Source: Frigoribacterium sp. PvP032 (GTDB lineage: Bacteria > Actinomycetota > Actinomycetes > Actinomycetales > Microbacteriaceae). Taken from it: 64,000 nucleotides of DNA. The position numbers were made by a program, and so were the translations under genes. The notes below the pieces were generated by a model. The model was not told the origin of the DNA, searched no databases, and was given only the letters and a program-made list of their open reading frames with translations. Location: NCBI RefSeq assembly GCF_017833035.1, contig NZ_JAFIBM010000001.1, forward strand, positions 2,563,762 to 2,627,761, given 5' to 3'. Positions 33,330 through 43,686 of the stretch are shown piece by piece (the stretch's first letter is position 1; each line of letters opens with the position of its first letter).

Positions 33330-35713
33330 CCCGACACGACCACCCCCGATCCACCTACCGGCTGCAGATCAGGGCGGGCTTCGACCTGTTCGCAGCGGCC
33401 GACCAGGTGCAGTACCTGCGCGACCTCGGCGCCGACTGGGTCTACCTGTCGCCCGTGCTCGAGGCCGAGCCCGGCAGCGACCACGGCTACGACGTCGTCG
33501 ACCACAGCCGGGTCGACCCGGCTCGCGGCGGCGCGGCCGGCCTCGACGCCTTGTCCGAGAAGGCCCACGGCGCCGACCTGGGCGTGCTCGTCGACATCGT
33601 GCCGAACCACGTGGGCGTCGCGACCCCGAAGGCCAGCACCTGGTGGTGGGACCTGCTGACGCACGGTCGGGACAGCAAGTACGCCGACGCCTTCGACATC
33701 GACTGGGCGGCTGGCGGCGGCAAGGTGCTGCTGCCCGTGCTGGGCGAGCCCGCGGGCCCCGACGGCCGGATCGAGGGCCTCGAGGTCGTCGACGGCGAGC
33801 TGCACTACTACGACAACGTGTACCCGATCGCGCCCGGGACGCTCGGCGACGCCGCTGATGACGCCGCCGCCGTGCACGCTCGCCAGAACTACGAGCTCGT
33901 GCACTGGAAGCGTGCCGACACCGACCTGAACTACCGCCGCTTCTTCGCGGTGAACACCCTCGCCGGCATCCGCGTCGAAGAAGGCTGGGTGTTCGACGAG
34001 TCGCACGCCGAGATCGGCCGCTGGTTCCGCGAGGGCCTCGTCGACGGGCTCCGCGTCGACCACCCGGACGGCCTGGCCGACCCTGGCGGCTACCTCGACC
34101 GGCTCGCCGCGCTGACCGGCGGCGCCCACGTGCTCGTCGAGAAGATCCTCGAGGGCGACGAGCGTCTCCCTGAGGACTGGGCGACCGACGGCACCACCGG
34201 CTACGACGCCCTCGCCGACCTCGACCGCGTCTTCGTCGACCCGCGCGGCGCCGCCGCGCTCGACGGCCTCGACTCGCGCCTCCGCGCCGACGACGACAGC
34301 GCACACTCCCCCGCGGACGGCGACGCCCGCGCCTCGGACGAGGCGGTCGACTGGCAGCGCATGATCCTCGGCACGAAGCGCGGCATCGCCGACGGCATCC
34401 TCGGCAGCGAGATCCGTCGCCTGGCCCGCCTGGTCTCGGACGACGGCCGCGCCGACGAGCAGGTCGTCGACGCGCTCGCCGAGCTCGCGGCGGCGTTCCC
34501 CGTCTACCGGAGCTACCTCCCGCAGGGTGCGGACCAGCTCGCGCGCGCGGCCGAGGTCGCGACCGAGAGCCGTCCCGACCTCGCGGAAGTGATCGCCCGC
34601 GTCGTCGCCGTCCTCGCCGACGAGGCCCACCCGGCCTCCGTCCGCTTCCAGCAGACGAGCGGCATGGTCATGGCGAAGGGCGTCGAGGACACGGCGTTCT
34701 ACCGCTACAGCCGCCTCGCGACCCTCACCGAGGTCGGGGCCGACCCCGCCGAGTTCTCTCTGACGCCCGCCGAGTTCCACGCTCGCCAGCAGGCCCGCCT
34801 CGCCGAGCGTCCGTTCGGCATGACGACCCTGTCGACGCACGACACGAAGCGCAGCGCCGACGTGCGCTCGCGCATCACCGTGCTCTCCGAGATCGGCGAC
34901 GAGTGGACCGCGACGCTCGAGCGCCTCCGCGACCTCGCCCCGATCGGCGACGGCCCGTTCGAGAACATCCTCTGGCAGAGCGTCGTCGGCGCCTGGCCCG
35001 CCTCGCGTCAGCGCCTGCACGACTACGCCGAGAAGGCGAGCCGCGAGGCGAGCACCTCGACCACGTGGACGGACCGCACCGCCGAGGCCGAGGCCTTCGA
35101 GGAGCGCATGCACGCGGCGATCGACGCCGTCTTCGACCACGAGGAGGTGCGGCACGAGATCGAGAGGATCGTCGACGTCGTCCGCGCCCCCGGTCGCAGC
35201 AACTCGCTCGGCCTGGCGCTGCTGCAGCTGACCGGCCCGGGCAGCCCCGACGTGTACCAGGGCGGCGAGCTGTGGGACCACTCGCTCGTCGACCCGGACA
35301 ACCGACGCGAGGTCGACTTCGCGCTGCGCCGCCGCCTCCTCGACCAGGTCGCGGCCGGCGAGACGCCGCCGGTCGACGAGACCGGTGCGGCGAAGCTTCT
35401 CGTCACGCACCGGGCCCTGACGCTGCGTCGCGACCGGCCGGAGCTGTTCACGCGCTACGGCGCCCTGCCGGTGTTCGGCGACCAGGTCGACTCGGCCGTG
35501 GCCGCCGACCGGGGCGGTGCGCTGACGATCGCGACGCGCCTGCCCGTCGCCCTCGAGCAGGCGGGGGGCTGGGGCGACACCGTCGTCCTCGTCCAGGGCC
35601 GCCGCTGGCGCGACGTGCTCACCGGGCGCGTGCACGAGGGCGGGCGCCTGCGCCTCGCCGACGTGCTCGACACGTACCCCGTCGCGCTGCTCGTCCCTGC
35701 TGAAGAGCAGTAA
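33326..35713 (+). CDS. treY: Malto-oligosyltrehalose synthase
   Basis: Rearranges the reducing-end alpha-1,4 bond of malto-oligosaccharides into a trehalose-type alpha,alpha-1,1 bond; 795 residues. GH13 landmarks include [11 protein letters not shown], the region II motif [13 protein letters not shown] with the nucleophile, the acid/base in [11 protein letters not shown], and [14 protein letters not shown] near region IV. The GTG start overlaps the glgX stop (GTGA), so linear glucan freed by GlgX feeds directly into TreY. The length is within the family's range (700-800). Confidence 0.96.
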   Translation: MTRHDHPRSTYRLQIRAGFDLFAAADQVQYLRDLGADWVYLSPVLEAEPGSDHGYDVVDHSRVDPARGGAAGLDALSEKAHGADLGVLVDIVPNHVGVATPKASTWWWDLLTHGRDSKYADAFDIDWAAGGGKVLLPVLGEPAGPDGRIEGLEVVDGELHYYDNVYPIAPGTLGDAADDAAAVHARQNYELVHWKRADTDLNYRRFFAVNTLAGIRVEEGWVFDESHAEIGRWFREGLVDGLRVDHPDGLADPGGYLDRLAALTGGAHVLVEKILEGDERLPEDWATDGTTGYDALADLDRVFVDPRGAAALDGLDSRLRADDDSAHSPADGDARASDEAVDWQRMILGTKRGIADGILGSEIRRLARLVSDDGRADEQVVDALAELAAAFPVYRSYLPQGADQLARAAEVATESRPDLAEVIARVVAVLADEAHPASVRFQQTSGMVMAKGVEDTAFYRYSRLATLTEVGADPAEFSLTPAEFHARQQARLAERPFGMTTLSTHDTKRSADVRSRITVLSEIGDEWTATLERLRDLAPIGDGPFENILWQSVVGAWPASRQRLHDYAEKASREASTSTTWTDRTAEAEAFEERMHAAIDAVFDHEEVRHEIERIVDVVRAPGRSNSLGLALLQLTGPGSPDVYQGGELWDHSLVDPDNRREVDFALRRRLLDQVAAGETPPVDETGAAKLLVTHRALTLRRDRPELFTRYGALPVFGDQVDSAVAADRGGALTIATRLPVALEQAGGWGDTVVLVQGRRWRDVLTGRVHEGGRLRLADVLDTYPVALLVPAEEQ

Positions 35714-35849
35714 GGACGCCGCAGGGCACGAACAGCCGCCGTCCGCACGACTACCGTCGACCCCCTGCGGGTCGGCGGTTCGTCGTCCCGCCCGCAGTCA
35801 CCCGACCACCTGCACCTTTCCCCCACCACCACACCTCCCGAGGAGACCG

Positions 35850-37607
35850 ATGAGCGTCTACGACGTCTGGGCACCCACCGCGACCACCGTGCAGCTGCAC
35901 CTCGACGGCGACGTGCTGCCGCTCGAGCACGAGGCCTCCACCGGGTGGTGGCGCGCGGCCGCCGACCTCGACCGCTCCCCCGGCCACCGCTACGGGTTCC
36001 TCGTCGACGACGGCGAGACGCCGCTGCCCGACCCGCGGTCGCGGCGGCAGCCGGACGGGGTGCACGGCCTGAGCGAGACCTGGGACGGCGACTCCTTCGA
36101 CTGGACCGACGCCTCCTGGACGGGTCGTCAGCTCGCCGGCGCGGTGATCTACGAGCTGCACGTCGGCACCTTCACGCCGGACGGCACGCTCGACTCGGCG
36201 ATCGAGAAGCTGCCGCACCTGGTCGAGCTGGGCGTCGACCTCGTCGAGCTGCTGCCGGTCAACGGCGTGAACGGCCGCTGGAACTGGGGCTACGACGGGG
36301 TCGACTGGTTCACGGTCACCGACAACTACGGCGGCCCCGACGCCTACCAGCGCTTCGTCGACGCCGCGCACGCCGCCGGCCTCGGCGTCGTGCAGGACGT
36401 CGTCTACAACCACCTCGGCCCCTCGGGCAACTACCTGCCCGTGTTCGGCCCGTACCTGTCGAGCAAGCACGCGAACACGTGGGGCGACAACGTCAACCTC
36501 GACGACGAGGGCTCGCACGAGGTGCGCGAGTTCATCCTCGACAACGCGCTGATGTGGTTCGAGCGGTTCCACGTCGACGCCCTGCGGCTCGACGCCGTGC
36601 ACGCGCTCGTCGACGACAGCCCCGTGCACCTGCTGCAGGAGTTGGGCGAGCGCACCGCCGCCCTCAGCGCCCACCTGAGCCGCCCGCTGACGCTGATCGC
36701 CGAGAGCGACCTCAACGACGCACGGCTCGTCACGCCGCGTGACGGCGGCGGCTTCGGTCCCGACCACCGGCAGGGCTACGGGCTCGACGGGCAGTGGAGC
36801 GACGACTTCCACCACGCGCTGCACGTCGCCCTGACCGGCGAGACGAACAGCTGGTACGCCGACTTCGCGTCGCTCGACTCGCTCGCGAAGGTCGTCACGA
36901 AGGGGTTCTTCCACGACGGCACCTGGTCGTCGTTCCGCGAGGCCGACCACGGCCACCCGGTCGACGTGGAGCACATGCCCGGCTGGCGTCTCGTCGTCGC
37001 GAACCAGAACCACGACCAGATCGGCAACCGGGCCGTGGGCGACCGCCTCGCGGCCACCCTCGACGACGGGCAGCTGCAGATCGCGGCCACACTGACCCTG
37101 ACCTCGCCGTACACGCCGATGCTGTTCATGGGCGAGGAGTGGGGCGCGTCGACCCCGTGGCAGTTCTTCACGTCGCACCCGGAGAAGGAGCTCGGCGAGG
37201 CGACCGCGAAGGGCCGCATCGCCGAGTTCGCGAAGTCGGGCTGGGACGAGTCGGTCGTGCCCGACCCGCAGGACCCGCAGACGTTCGAGGACTCGAAGCT
37301 GGACTGGTCGGAGCTCGGGCGCGGGCGCCACGCCCTGCTGCTCGATGCCTACCAGCAGCTCACGGCGCTGCGCCGGGCCGAGCCCGAGCTGACCGACCCG
37401 CGCCTCGGGCTCACCTCAGTCGAGCACGACGCCGAGGCCGGCTGGTTCGTGATGACCAGGGGCACGATCCGGGTGGCCGTCAACTTCGGGACGCAGGAGG
37501 CGCGGCCTGGCGTGCGCGCCTCCTCCGTCCTGTTCGCCAGTGACGACTCGATCGCGGCCGGCGCCGAGCTGGTGCTGCCGCCGCACTCTGTCGCGGTGGT
37601 CCGCTGA
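35850..37607 (+). CDS. treZ: Malto-oligosyltrehalose trehalohydrolase
   Basis: Releases trehalose from the product of TreY; 585 residues. It has an N-terminal beta domain ([19 protein letters not shown]), then the GH13 barrel with [27 protein letters not shown] (nucleophile) and LIAESDLND (acid). Region IV is [13 protein letters not shown]. The ATG has GAGGAGACC upstream. A 136-base gap separates it from treY and includes a TACCGT box near 35752, so it may have its own promoter as well as read-through. It completes the TreYZ route for making the compatible solute trehalose. Confidence 0.96.
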   Translation: MSVYDVWAPTATTVQLHLDGDVLPLEHEASTGWWRAAADLDRSPGHRYGFLVDDGETPLPDPRSRRQPDGVHGLSETWDGDSFDWTDASWTGRQLAGAVIYELHVGTFTPDGTLDSAIEKLPHLVELGVDLVELLPVNGVNGRWNWGYDGVDWFTVTDNYGGPDAYQRFVDAAHAAGLGVVQDVVYNHLGPSGNYLPVFGPYLSSKHANTWGDNVNLDDEGSHEVREFILDNALMWFERFHVDALRLDAVHALVDDSPVHLLQELGERTAALSAHLSRPLTLIAESDLNDARLVTPRDGGGFGPDHRQGYGLDGQWSDDFHHALHVALTGETNSWYADFASLDSLAKVVTKGFFHDGTWSSFREADHGHPVDVEHMPGWRLVVANQNHDQIGNRAVGDRLAATLDDGQLQIAATLTLTSPYTPMLFMGEEWGASTPWQFFTSHPEKELGEATAKGRIAEFAKSGWDESVVPDPQDPQTFEDSKLDWSELGRGRHALLLDAYQQLTALRRAEPELTDPRLGLTSVEHDAEAGWFVMTRGTIRVAVNFGTQEARPGVRASSVLFASDDSIAAGAELVLPPHSVAVVR

Positions 37608-37640
37608 CCGCTCCGCACGAGCCGCACGGGCCTCACGGCC

Positions 37641-37708
37641 GAGGGCGGGTCGCCTGCTCCGAGGGCGGGTCGTTCGCGACCCGCCCTCGAGCACGGCGAC
37701 CCGCCCTC
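37641..37708. repeat. Four-armed repeat, copy 2 (20-nt period)
   Basis: GAGGGCGGGTCG at 37641 and 37661, then its exact complement CGACCCGCCCTC at 37677 and 37697. Each pair is spaced exactly 20 nt, the same plan as at 25681-25748. It fills the space between the convergent ends of treZ and the mannose-phosphopolyprenol synthase gene and may double as a bidirectional terminator. Confidence 0.85.
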
Positions 37709-37777
37709 GACGTTGTTGACGACGTCCGCACGGCCGGGGCTGACCACCCCTGCCGTGCGGACGGTGCCGCCTCCCTG

Positions 37778-38584
37778 CTAGCGCGCCTGCGCGTGGCGCA
37801 CGACGGGCCCGACCCGGTGCGACGTCGCGCGGACGCTCGGCAGGCGACGGTGTCGCACGACCAGCTCGACGAGGGCACGCCCTCGTCGGCGGAGACCCCA
37901 GAGGGTCACCTTGGTCAGCGACTCCCTGACGATCGAGCCGCTCATCTTCGAGGCGCCGTGGACGCGCTCGGTGAACGTGATCGGAGTCTCGACGACCCGG
38001 AGGCCCGCCTGGAGGGCGCGCCAGAGCAGGTCGACCTGGAAGCAGTAGCCACGCGACTCGACGGCGTCGAGGTCGATGCGGCGGAGGGCCGAGGCCCGGA
38101 ACGCGCGGAACCCGCCCGTCGTGTCGGCCACGCGGATCCCGAGGGCCCCGCGGGTGTACCAGCTGCCGCCGCGGCTGAGCAGCTCGCGCCGCAGCGGCCA
38201 GTTCTCGACCTCGCCGCCCGGCACCCAGCGCGAGCCGAGCACGAGGTCGTCGTCCGAGAGCAGGCCGAGCATGCGGGGCAGGTCCTCGGGGTGGTGCGAG
38301 CCGTCGGCGTCCATCTCGACGATCGCGTCGTAGCCCCGCTCGAGGCCCCAGGCGAAGCCTGCGAGGTAGGCGGCGCCGAGGCCCGCCTTCTCGGTGCGGT
38401 GCATCACGTGCACGCGGGGCTCGCGGGCGGCCCAGTTGTCGGCCAGGGCGCCGGTGCCGTCGGGCGAGCCGTCGTCGACGACGAGCACGTCGACGGCGGC
38501 GCCGGACGCGAGGGTCCTGCTGACGATCATGTCGAGGTTCTCCCTCTCGTCGTAGGTGGGGATGATCACGAGCGCGTCGTTCAC
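37778..38584 (-). CDS. Polyprenol monophosphomannose synthase (GT2, DPM1-like)
   Basis: Transfers mannose from GDP-mannose to a polyprenol phosphate, giving the lipid donor used by GT-C enzymes outside the membrane. The 268 residues have the DPM1 hallmarks IIPTYDERENL, VLVVDDGSPDGTG, VEMDADGSHHPEDL and GSRWVPGGEVENWP. There is no C-terminal membrane domain, unlike the fused mycobacterial Ppm1. The start is a GTG or ATG with the leader ACCCGACCGGAAAGGA, almost the same as that of the DUF4397 gene. It is last in the surface-glycan locus and could supply its GT39 enzyme with donor. Confidence 0.93.
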   Translation of the reverse strand: MNDALVIIPTYDERENLDMIVSRTLASGAAVDVLVVDDGSPDGTGALADNWAAREPRVHVMHRTEKAGLGAAYLAGFAWGLERGYDAIVEMDADGSHHPEDLPRMLGLLSDDDLVLGSRWVPGGEVENWPLRRELLSRGGSWYTRGALGIRVADTTGGFRAFRASALRRIDLDAVESRGYCFQVDLLWRALQAGLRVVETPITFTERVHGASKMSGSIVRESLTKVTLWGLRRRGRALVELVVRHRRLPSVRATSHRVGPVVRHAQAR

Positions 38585-38708
38585 GGGGTGGTCCTTTCCG
38601 GTCGGGTCGGAGAGAAGGGCGGTGCGGGTCGGGTGAGGGAGGTGCGGTGCCGGCCGGTGCGTCGGGTGCGTCGGCCGCAGGGGCGTGCGGTGGAGTCGGT
38701 CCGGGGCG

Positions 38709-39425
38709 TCAGCTCGTCGGCACGAGGTCGGCGAACACGATGAGGTTGTCGACGTAGTGCCCGGTCGAGCGGTCGAACGTGCCGTCGCAGGTGATCAGCC
38801 GCAGGCTCGGCGTCGGCGTCGAGCCGTAGACGTCGCTGGTCGGGAACGTCGCCTTGGGCGTCCGCTCGCTGCCCGTGACGCGGAAGGTCTCGACCGTGCC
38901 GGTGGACAGGGTCACCTGGATCTCGTCGCCGACCGCCAGCTTCGCCAGGTCGACGAAGACGGCAGGTCCGCTGCCCGAGTCCACGTGGCCGGCGATGACG
39001 GCCGGTCCGACGGCGCCGGGCACGGTGCCGTCGCGGTACCAGCCCGCCGAGTCCCACGCCTGGGGCGGGTCGAGCTCGCCGGCGGCTCCGAGGCCGAGGT
39101 CCTCGAGTCCCGAGTCGACCCCGATGGCCGGGATCTGCACGCGCTCGGGCGTCGCCCCCGCAGGAGGCGCGGTGTACGACTGCGCCGCCGGGTCCTGGAA
39201 CGAGCCAGCGGCTCCGCTGCCGGGGTCGGCACCCGTCGAGGCGGACGACGTCGGCTCGGCGGTGGCCGCCGTCGAGGCCGGACCCTGCGCGTCCGCGCCG
39301 GCCCCGCCTCCTCCCGGCTGCGCCGCCACGGCGGCGACGGTCGCGCCCCCGGCGAGCAGCAGCACGGCCGCGCCGAGCGCGATCGCGGCACGACGGTGCG
39401 ACGAGACGAACTGCGAGACGCTCAT
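38709..39425 (-). CDS. Class F sortase
   Basis: Membrane-anchored transpeptidase of the sortase fold, 238 residues. It has an N-terminal membrane helix (12-35), a Ser/Thr/Ala-rich spacer (40-90) and the catalytic domain. His147 is in IAGHVDS, Cys213 in LITCDG, and Arg219 follows. Class F enzymes of actinobacteria lack defined substrates in most species. No protein in this locus ends in a plain LPxTG signal. The ATG overlaps the GH8 stop by four bases, so the sortase and glycanase are made together. It could attach a surface protein or act on another nucleophile. Confidence 0.92.
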   Translation of the reverse strand: MSVSQFVSSHRRAAIALGAAVLLLAGGATVAAVAAQPGGGGAGADAQGPASTAATAEPTSSASTGADPGSGAAGSFQDPAAQSYTAPPAGATPERVQIPAIGVDSGLEDLGLGAAGELDPPQAWDSAGWYRDGTVPGAVGPAVIAGHVDSGSGPAVFVDLAKLAVGDEIQVTLSTGTVETFRVTGSERTPKATFPTSDVYGSTPTPSLRLITCDGTFDRSTGHYVDNLIVFADLVPTS

Positions 39426-40600
39426 CGGGACACCGCCAGGGGCGAGCAGGCTCCGAGGGCCGAGCCCTCGCCGTCGAGCTGCAGGGCGGCCAGCGCAGCC
39501 CAGGCCGCGCCGTAGTAGGTCGGCGTCGACTGCGCGAGCGCGTCGGCTCGGCCGAGGTCCTCCGCGGCGGCGTCGGGCTCGCCGGCGCTGGCGAGCGCGG
39601 CGGCACGGGCGGCGTAGGCGAGCGGGCTCTGGTCCTGGCCGACCTGCTGGCCGCCCAGGTCGAGCTGCATCGGCAGGTCGGGGTAGCGCTGCAGCACGGG
39701 TGCGAGCCGGGCGGCGAGCGCGACGTCGACCGGGTCGCACGACTCCGCGTAGCGGAGCGCGAGGCGGCCGGCGTCGTAGCTGTACTGCACGGTGCCCGAC
39801 GAGCCGTCGGCGCTCGGCAGCGGGACGACGGTGCCGTCCTGCTGCACCTGCGCCCAGTCGCTCGGCAGCGCCGTGGCGGTCAGCACGTTCGTGGTGACGG
39901 CGCGCGAGCCCTGCTCGAGCTCGGCCCAGCGGGGGTCTCCGCTGGCCTCGCCGAGCTGAGCGAACGCGGCCGGCGCCGCGTAGGAGGGGTTGTACGACCA
40001 CGGGCCGGAGCCGGCGGCCCAGGGGCCGGGGAGCAGGATGCGCCCCACGTCGGTGCTGGCGGTCATCTCGTCGAGCACGTCCGACCCGAGCTGGACGCCC
40101 TCGGCGGTCCAGGTGGGGCGGTCGAACGACTTCCCGGCGACCACGAGGGCCCTGGCGGCGTCGACGTCGGCGTCGCTGGCGGGCATGTCGTCGACGACGG
40201 CGCCGTCGGCCCAGCGCCAGGCGAGCAGTCCGTCCGGCCTGACCAGCTCCTCCTTCGTCCAGTCCCAGATGGCGGCGAAGCGGTCCTCGTCGCCGACGGC
40301 CGCCGCGACGAGCATGCCGTAGGCCTGTCCCTCGCTGACGGTGTCGTCGCCCTGGTCGCGTCGCACGACACGGCCGTCGTCGTCCACCCACTCGTCGAGG
40401 AAGTCCTGGCCGATCTGCGTGGCGGTGCGGGCGTCGGGAGTGCTGTCGCCGGTGCCGGGGTCGCTGCTCTCGGCAGGCCCCCCTGCGGTGCGGTCGGGGG
40501 CGCCGCCGGGTGCTCCGACGACGAGGAGGGCGATGCCGGCGGTCACGGCCACTGCCGCGACGACCACTGCGGCGAGCAGTGCCTTCGTCTTCTTCGTCAT
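39422..40600 (-). CDS. Secreted or membrane-anchored GH8 family glycosidase
   Basis: 392 residues. An N-terminal hydrophobic helix (8-30) without a clear cleavage site is followed by a GH8 (alpha/alpha)6-barrel. The catalytic acid region SEGQAYGMLVAA has Glu90, and ASDADVDAARAL has the Asp pair 143/145. GH8 includes the endo-beta-1,4-glucanases (BcsZ) that belong to bacterial cellulose operons, chitosanases and xylanases. Next to a cellulose-synthase-like GT2 it most likely trims the polymer made by that enzyme. It has a good ribosome-binding site (AGAGGAA) and overlaps the sortase gene. Confidence 0.88.
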   Translation of the reverse strand: MTKKTKALLAAVVVAAVAVTAGIALLVVGAPGGAPDRTAGGPAESSDPGTGDSTPDARTATQIGQDFLDEWVDDDGRVVRRDQGDDTVSEGQAYGMLVAAAVGDEDRFAAIWDWTKEELVRPDGLLAWRWADGAVVDDMPASDADVDAARALVVAGKSFDRPTWTAEGVQLGSDVLDEMTASTDVGRILLPGPWAAGSGPWSYNPSYAAPAAFAQLGEASGDPRWAELEQGSRAVTTNVLTATALPSDWAQVQQDGTVVPLPSADGSSGTVQYSYDAGRLALRYAESCDPVDVALAARLAPVLQRYPDLPMQLDLGGQQVGQDQSPLAYAARAAALASAGEPDAAAEDLGRADALAQSTPTYYGAAWAALAALQLDGEGSALGACSPLAVSR

Positions 40601-40699
40601 GTCGTTCCTCTGAGGGTCTCGGTGTGCGTCACGGGGTGCTGCGGGCAGGTCCGGAGGAGGAGCGGCGACGATCGTCGCTCACCGCGCCTCCCCGGCGCC

Positions 40700-41584
40700 T
40701 CAGGCTCCGAACCAGCTGCGGACGGTCGCCCAGAATCCAGCAGGCTCGTCCTTGACGGGGTGCTCGGCGAGGTAGCCGCCGCCCGTCTGGACGCCGCCCA
40801 CGGGGGCCTGAGCCGTCGCCGCGCTGTCCACGACCGGCACGACGGTGAGGCCGCCGGTCGAGTTGTCGAGCACGAACAGGGTGTTGATGCTGCCGGCCGC
40901 GAGGTCGACGTCGCTCTTGCCGGTGACCTTCTGACCCGTCAGGGCCAGGCTCCAGGGGCCGGCCGCGACCTCGGCGTAGCCGCTGGCGCTGCCGAAGCTG
41001 GCCTTGTCGGCGATCGTCGTGCCGGTCGTGGTCGACACCGAGACGTCCTTGCTCACCGTCGCGGCCTGGAACAGGCGCACCTTGGCCTGGCCGTCGGTGG
41101 GCGGCGTGAGGTCGTCCTTGACGACGCGGGTCTCGAGGTCGTCGTTCGGGCCGTAGGCGAGGGCCGTGATCGGCTGGCCGCTGTCGACGGTGACGTTCGT
41201 CGTGATGACCGGCTTCGTGTCGGCGGGCGCGTCGGCGGCGGTCATCGAGACCACGTAGGTGCCGGGCGTCAGCGCCTGGTAGGGGCTGACCTGGCCGAAG
41301 GTGACGTCGTCGAGGTCCATGACGACCTGGCCCCCGGCGAGGGAGGTGAGGGTCACGTCGACCGACTTGGTGTCGGGCGAGAGGTGGCCGACCCGGACCC
41401 AGCCGTCGCCCTCGGCGGCGTGCGCGGGCGAGGCGCCGACGAGCGAGCCGGCGAGGGCGACGCCGGTCGCCGCGGTCAGCGCGAGGACGGTCACGAGACG
41501 GCGCCTCGGGGCGGTGGTCGAGGAGGCGACGGCCGCGTCGGCGGTGCGTGCGGTGCTGCTGGTGCTGCTGTGGAGTGGTGCCAT
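40700..41584 (-). CDS. Secreted DUF4397-domain protein
   Basis: 294 residues. A long signal peptide (to about 56, cleavage after SPAHA) leads to DUF4397 beta-sandwich repeats: GWVRVGHLSPDTKSVDV begins the first, and VRLFQAATVSKDVSVST the second. DUF4397 proteins are secreted, often stand beside class F sortases in actinobacteria, and are of unknown role. The C terminus GFWATVRSWFGA is a short amphipathic or membrane-like end rather than an LPxTG signal. I use the ATG at 41584, preceded by AAAGGA; the longer frame has no support. It is part of the GT2/GT39/GH8/sortase locus. Confidence 0.9.
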   Translation of the reverse strand: MAPLHSSTSSTARTADAAVASSTTAPRRRLVTVLALTAATGVALAGSLVGASPAHAAEGDGWVRVGHLSPDTKSVDVTLTSLAGGQVVMDLDDVTFGQVSPYQALTPGTYVVSMTAADAPADTKPVITTNVTVDSGQPITALAYGPNDDLETRVVKDDLTPPTDGQAKVRLFQAATVSKDVSVSTTTGTTIADKASFGSASGYAEVAAGPWSLALTGQKVTGKSDVDLAAGSINTLFVLDNSTGGLTVVPVVDSAATAQAPVGGVQTGGGYLAEHPVKDEPAGFWATVRSWFGA

Positions 41585-41682
41585 GAGGATGGTTCCTTTC
41601 CGGTCGGGTGCCGCGTCCCTGGGGGCGCGACGGCGGTGAGGAGCGGTGCCGGGGGCCGTGCGCACGACCCCCGGCGAGGTGG

Positions 41683-43686
41683 TCAGTCGGACAGGACGCC
41701 CGACGGGGCGACGGCGGAGAACGTGATGCGGAGTCCGTCGCCCTGCGGCTCGATCGAGGCAGGCTCGTAGGTGTCGCCGAGTCCCCGGAGGAGGGCGTCG
41801 AGCTGCGCGACGGTCTCGCCGCCCTGCGGCGTGACGTCGAACTGGCGGAACACGGACTCCTGCTCGCCCGGCAGGGCTGCCGGGTCGGCGACCGAGATCG
41901 GGGCCACCGCCGCGAGCTGGCCGAGCACGATCAGGGCGCGGGGGTCGAGACGACCGTCACGTAGGGCCTGGTCGAACGTGGCCGACACCTGCAGGGACGG
42001 GTTCTCGGCGAGCTCGGCACCGGCGGCGGACCGCGCGGAGGCGGAGGCGGCGGCGGAGCGCTGCGCCTCGGCGGCGCCGTCGCTGTCGATGCGGCGGACG
42101 TTCACCTGCTGGTCCCCGTCGCCGAAGGACGCGACGACCGTCGAGCTCTCGAGGGCTGAACGGACGTCGGGCGACCCTGCGCCCGAGGTCCGGACCGACT
42201 CGGTCTCGAACAGGTAGTCCGAGTCGCGCCAGCCGTTCGGCGACTGCGCCTGGACGGCGCCGTCGGTGTCGATCTTGTAGAACCAGATCACGTTGTCCCT
42301 GGCGAAGCCGGCACGGACCAGGTCGACCCACACCGCGTCGTCGACGAGGAGGCGGCTGTCCTTGGGGACGTTGGTCTCGACCCAGGTCTCGGCGTTGCGC
42401 ATCGGCGCGTCGAGGTCGGAGTCGAGGAACCCGCGCAGCTGCACGGCCCACAGGGGCACCAGGGCGACCACGGCGGCGACGGTGAGCGCGATCCAGGTGA
42501 CGGAGCCGGTGCGGACGGCTGCCGTCGACACGGCACCGGACCGGCGTGCGCGGACCGACTTCACGGCGGCGTCGGTGACGGCGGCGATCAGGAGCGCCGC
42601 GAACGGCAGCAGCATGATCACGTAGGGCACCGGCAGGTAGCCGCCGGGACGGAACATGAACGCGATCAGGAAGACCATCATCACGGCGATCGGGCGGACC
42701 CGCTTCATGAAGAGGCCGACGACGGAGGCCAGGGTGCCGACCACGATCAGCACCTGGTCGAGCTGCCACCACTGCGAGACCGTCGCGAAGAAGAGGCTGC
42801 CGGTGTCGAACACCGAGCCGCTCGCCTCGCGGGTCGCGAGCTGGAACTGGATGCCCTCGAGCAGGCTGACGCGGCCGGCGCCCGGCAGCAGCTCGCCCTT
42901 GACCGCGGCGAGCGCGACGTAGCCGAGGCCGACGAGCACGAGCAGGCTGCCCGCGATCGAGAGCGTGTAGCGGCGGGTCGACTTGTCGGCGCCGCGCCAC
43001 ATCATCCAGGCCAGGAACGGCAGGGCCAGCAGGTACGTCTCCTTCGAGAGCACCGCGATGCCGAACGAGACGGAGGCGGCGGCGAAGCCGGCGAGCTGGT
43101 AGCGCTTGCTGAGGGCGAAGACGAACGCGGCCAGGAGCCACGGCGTCGCGACGTTGTCGAGGTAGACCGTCCGGTGGAACTGGAGGGCCAGCGGCGACAC
43201 GGCGAACACGAGGCCGGCGACGGCCGCGGCGGGGCGGCTGAGGCCGAGCTTGCGGGCGAGCAGCCAGAGCAGGGCGACGGCGACGACGGTGAAGGCGAGC
43301 ATCGCCTCACGGCCGGCCAGCACCGCGACGTCGTAGCGGTCGAAGGCGCCGGTCAGGGCCGTGTAGGCCGAGATCTGCAGCCAGCCCACCGGTGGGTGGT
43401 CGTACCAGTAGGTGTAGTGGGCGAGCTCCCCGAGGTTCTGCACGGCCCAGGCCTGGGCCGTGTAGGTGCCCTCGTCGTCGATGCGCTGCGGCGAGCCGGC
43501 CATGTTGAAGGCCTGCACGACGGCGGCGATCGCCATCAGGGGCAGCAGCCAGACGAGGCTGGCGCCGTGGCGGCGGAGCCACCCGGGCCTGCGCTCGGGT
43601 GCCTGCTGCGGAGTCGTCGCAGGACGACGGGGCGCCGAGGCGATGCGGTCGTCGACCGTCGTCGGACGGTTCAGCGTGCTGGTCAT
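41683..43686 (-). CDS. GT39-family membrane glycosyltransferase (PMT/ArnT-like)
   Basis: 667-residue GT-C enzyme with about twelve membrane helices. The first extracytoplasmic loop carries the catalytic acidic residues in RIDDEGTYTAQAW and is followed by YDHPPVGWLQ, the pattern of PMT_2/ArnT proteins that use polyprenol-linked sugars. A large C-terminal periplasmic domain (about 420-667) follows. The substrate could be a protein or a polysaccharide. The ATG overlaps the GT2 stop by four bases, coupling the two. The donor may come from the polyprenol-phosphomannose synthase encoded in the same locus. Confidence 0.9.
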   Translation of the reverse strand: MTSTLNRPTTVDDRIASAPRRPATTPQQAPERRPGWLRRHGASLVWLLPLMAIAAVVQAFNMAGSPQRIDDEGTYTAQAWAVQNLGELAHYTYWYDHPPVGWLQISAYTALTGAFDRYDVAVLAGREAMLAFTVVAVALLWLLARKLGLSRPAAAVAGLVFAVSPLALQFHRTVYLDNVATPWLLAAFVFALSKRYQLAGFAAASVSFGIAVLSKETYLLALPFLAWMMWRGADKSTRRYTLSIAGSLLVLVGLGYVALAAVKGELLPGAGRVSLLEGIQFQLATREASGSVFDTGSLFFATVSQWWQLDQVLIVVGTLASVVGLFMKRVRPIAVMMVFLIAFMFRPGGYLPVPYVIMLLPFAALLIAAVTDAAVKSVRARRSGAVSTAAVRTGSVTWIALTVAAVVALVPLWAVQLRGFLDSDLDAPMRNAETWVETNVPKDSRLLVDDAVWVDLVRAGFARDNVIWFYKIDTDGAVQAQSPNGWRDSDYLFETESVRTSGAGSPDVRSALESSTVVASFGDGDQQVNVRRIDSDGAAEAQRSAAASASARSAAGAELAENPSLQVSATFDQALRDGRLDPRALIVLGQLAAVAPISVADPAALPGEQESVFRQFDVTPQGGETVAQLDALLRGLGDTYEPASIEPQGDGLRITFSAVAPSGVLSD

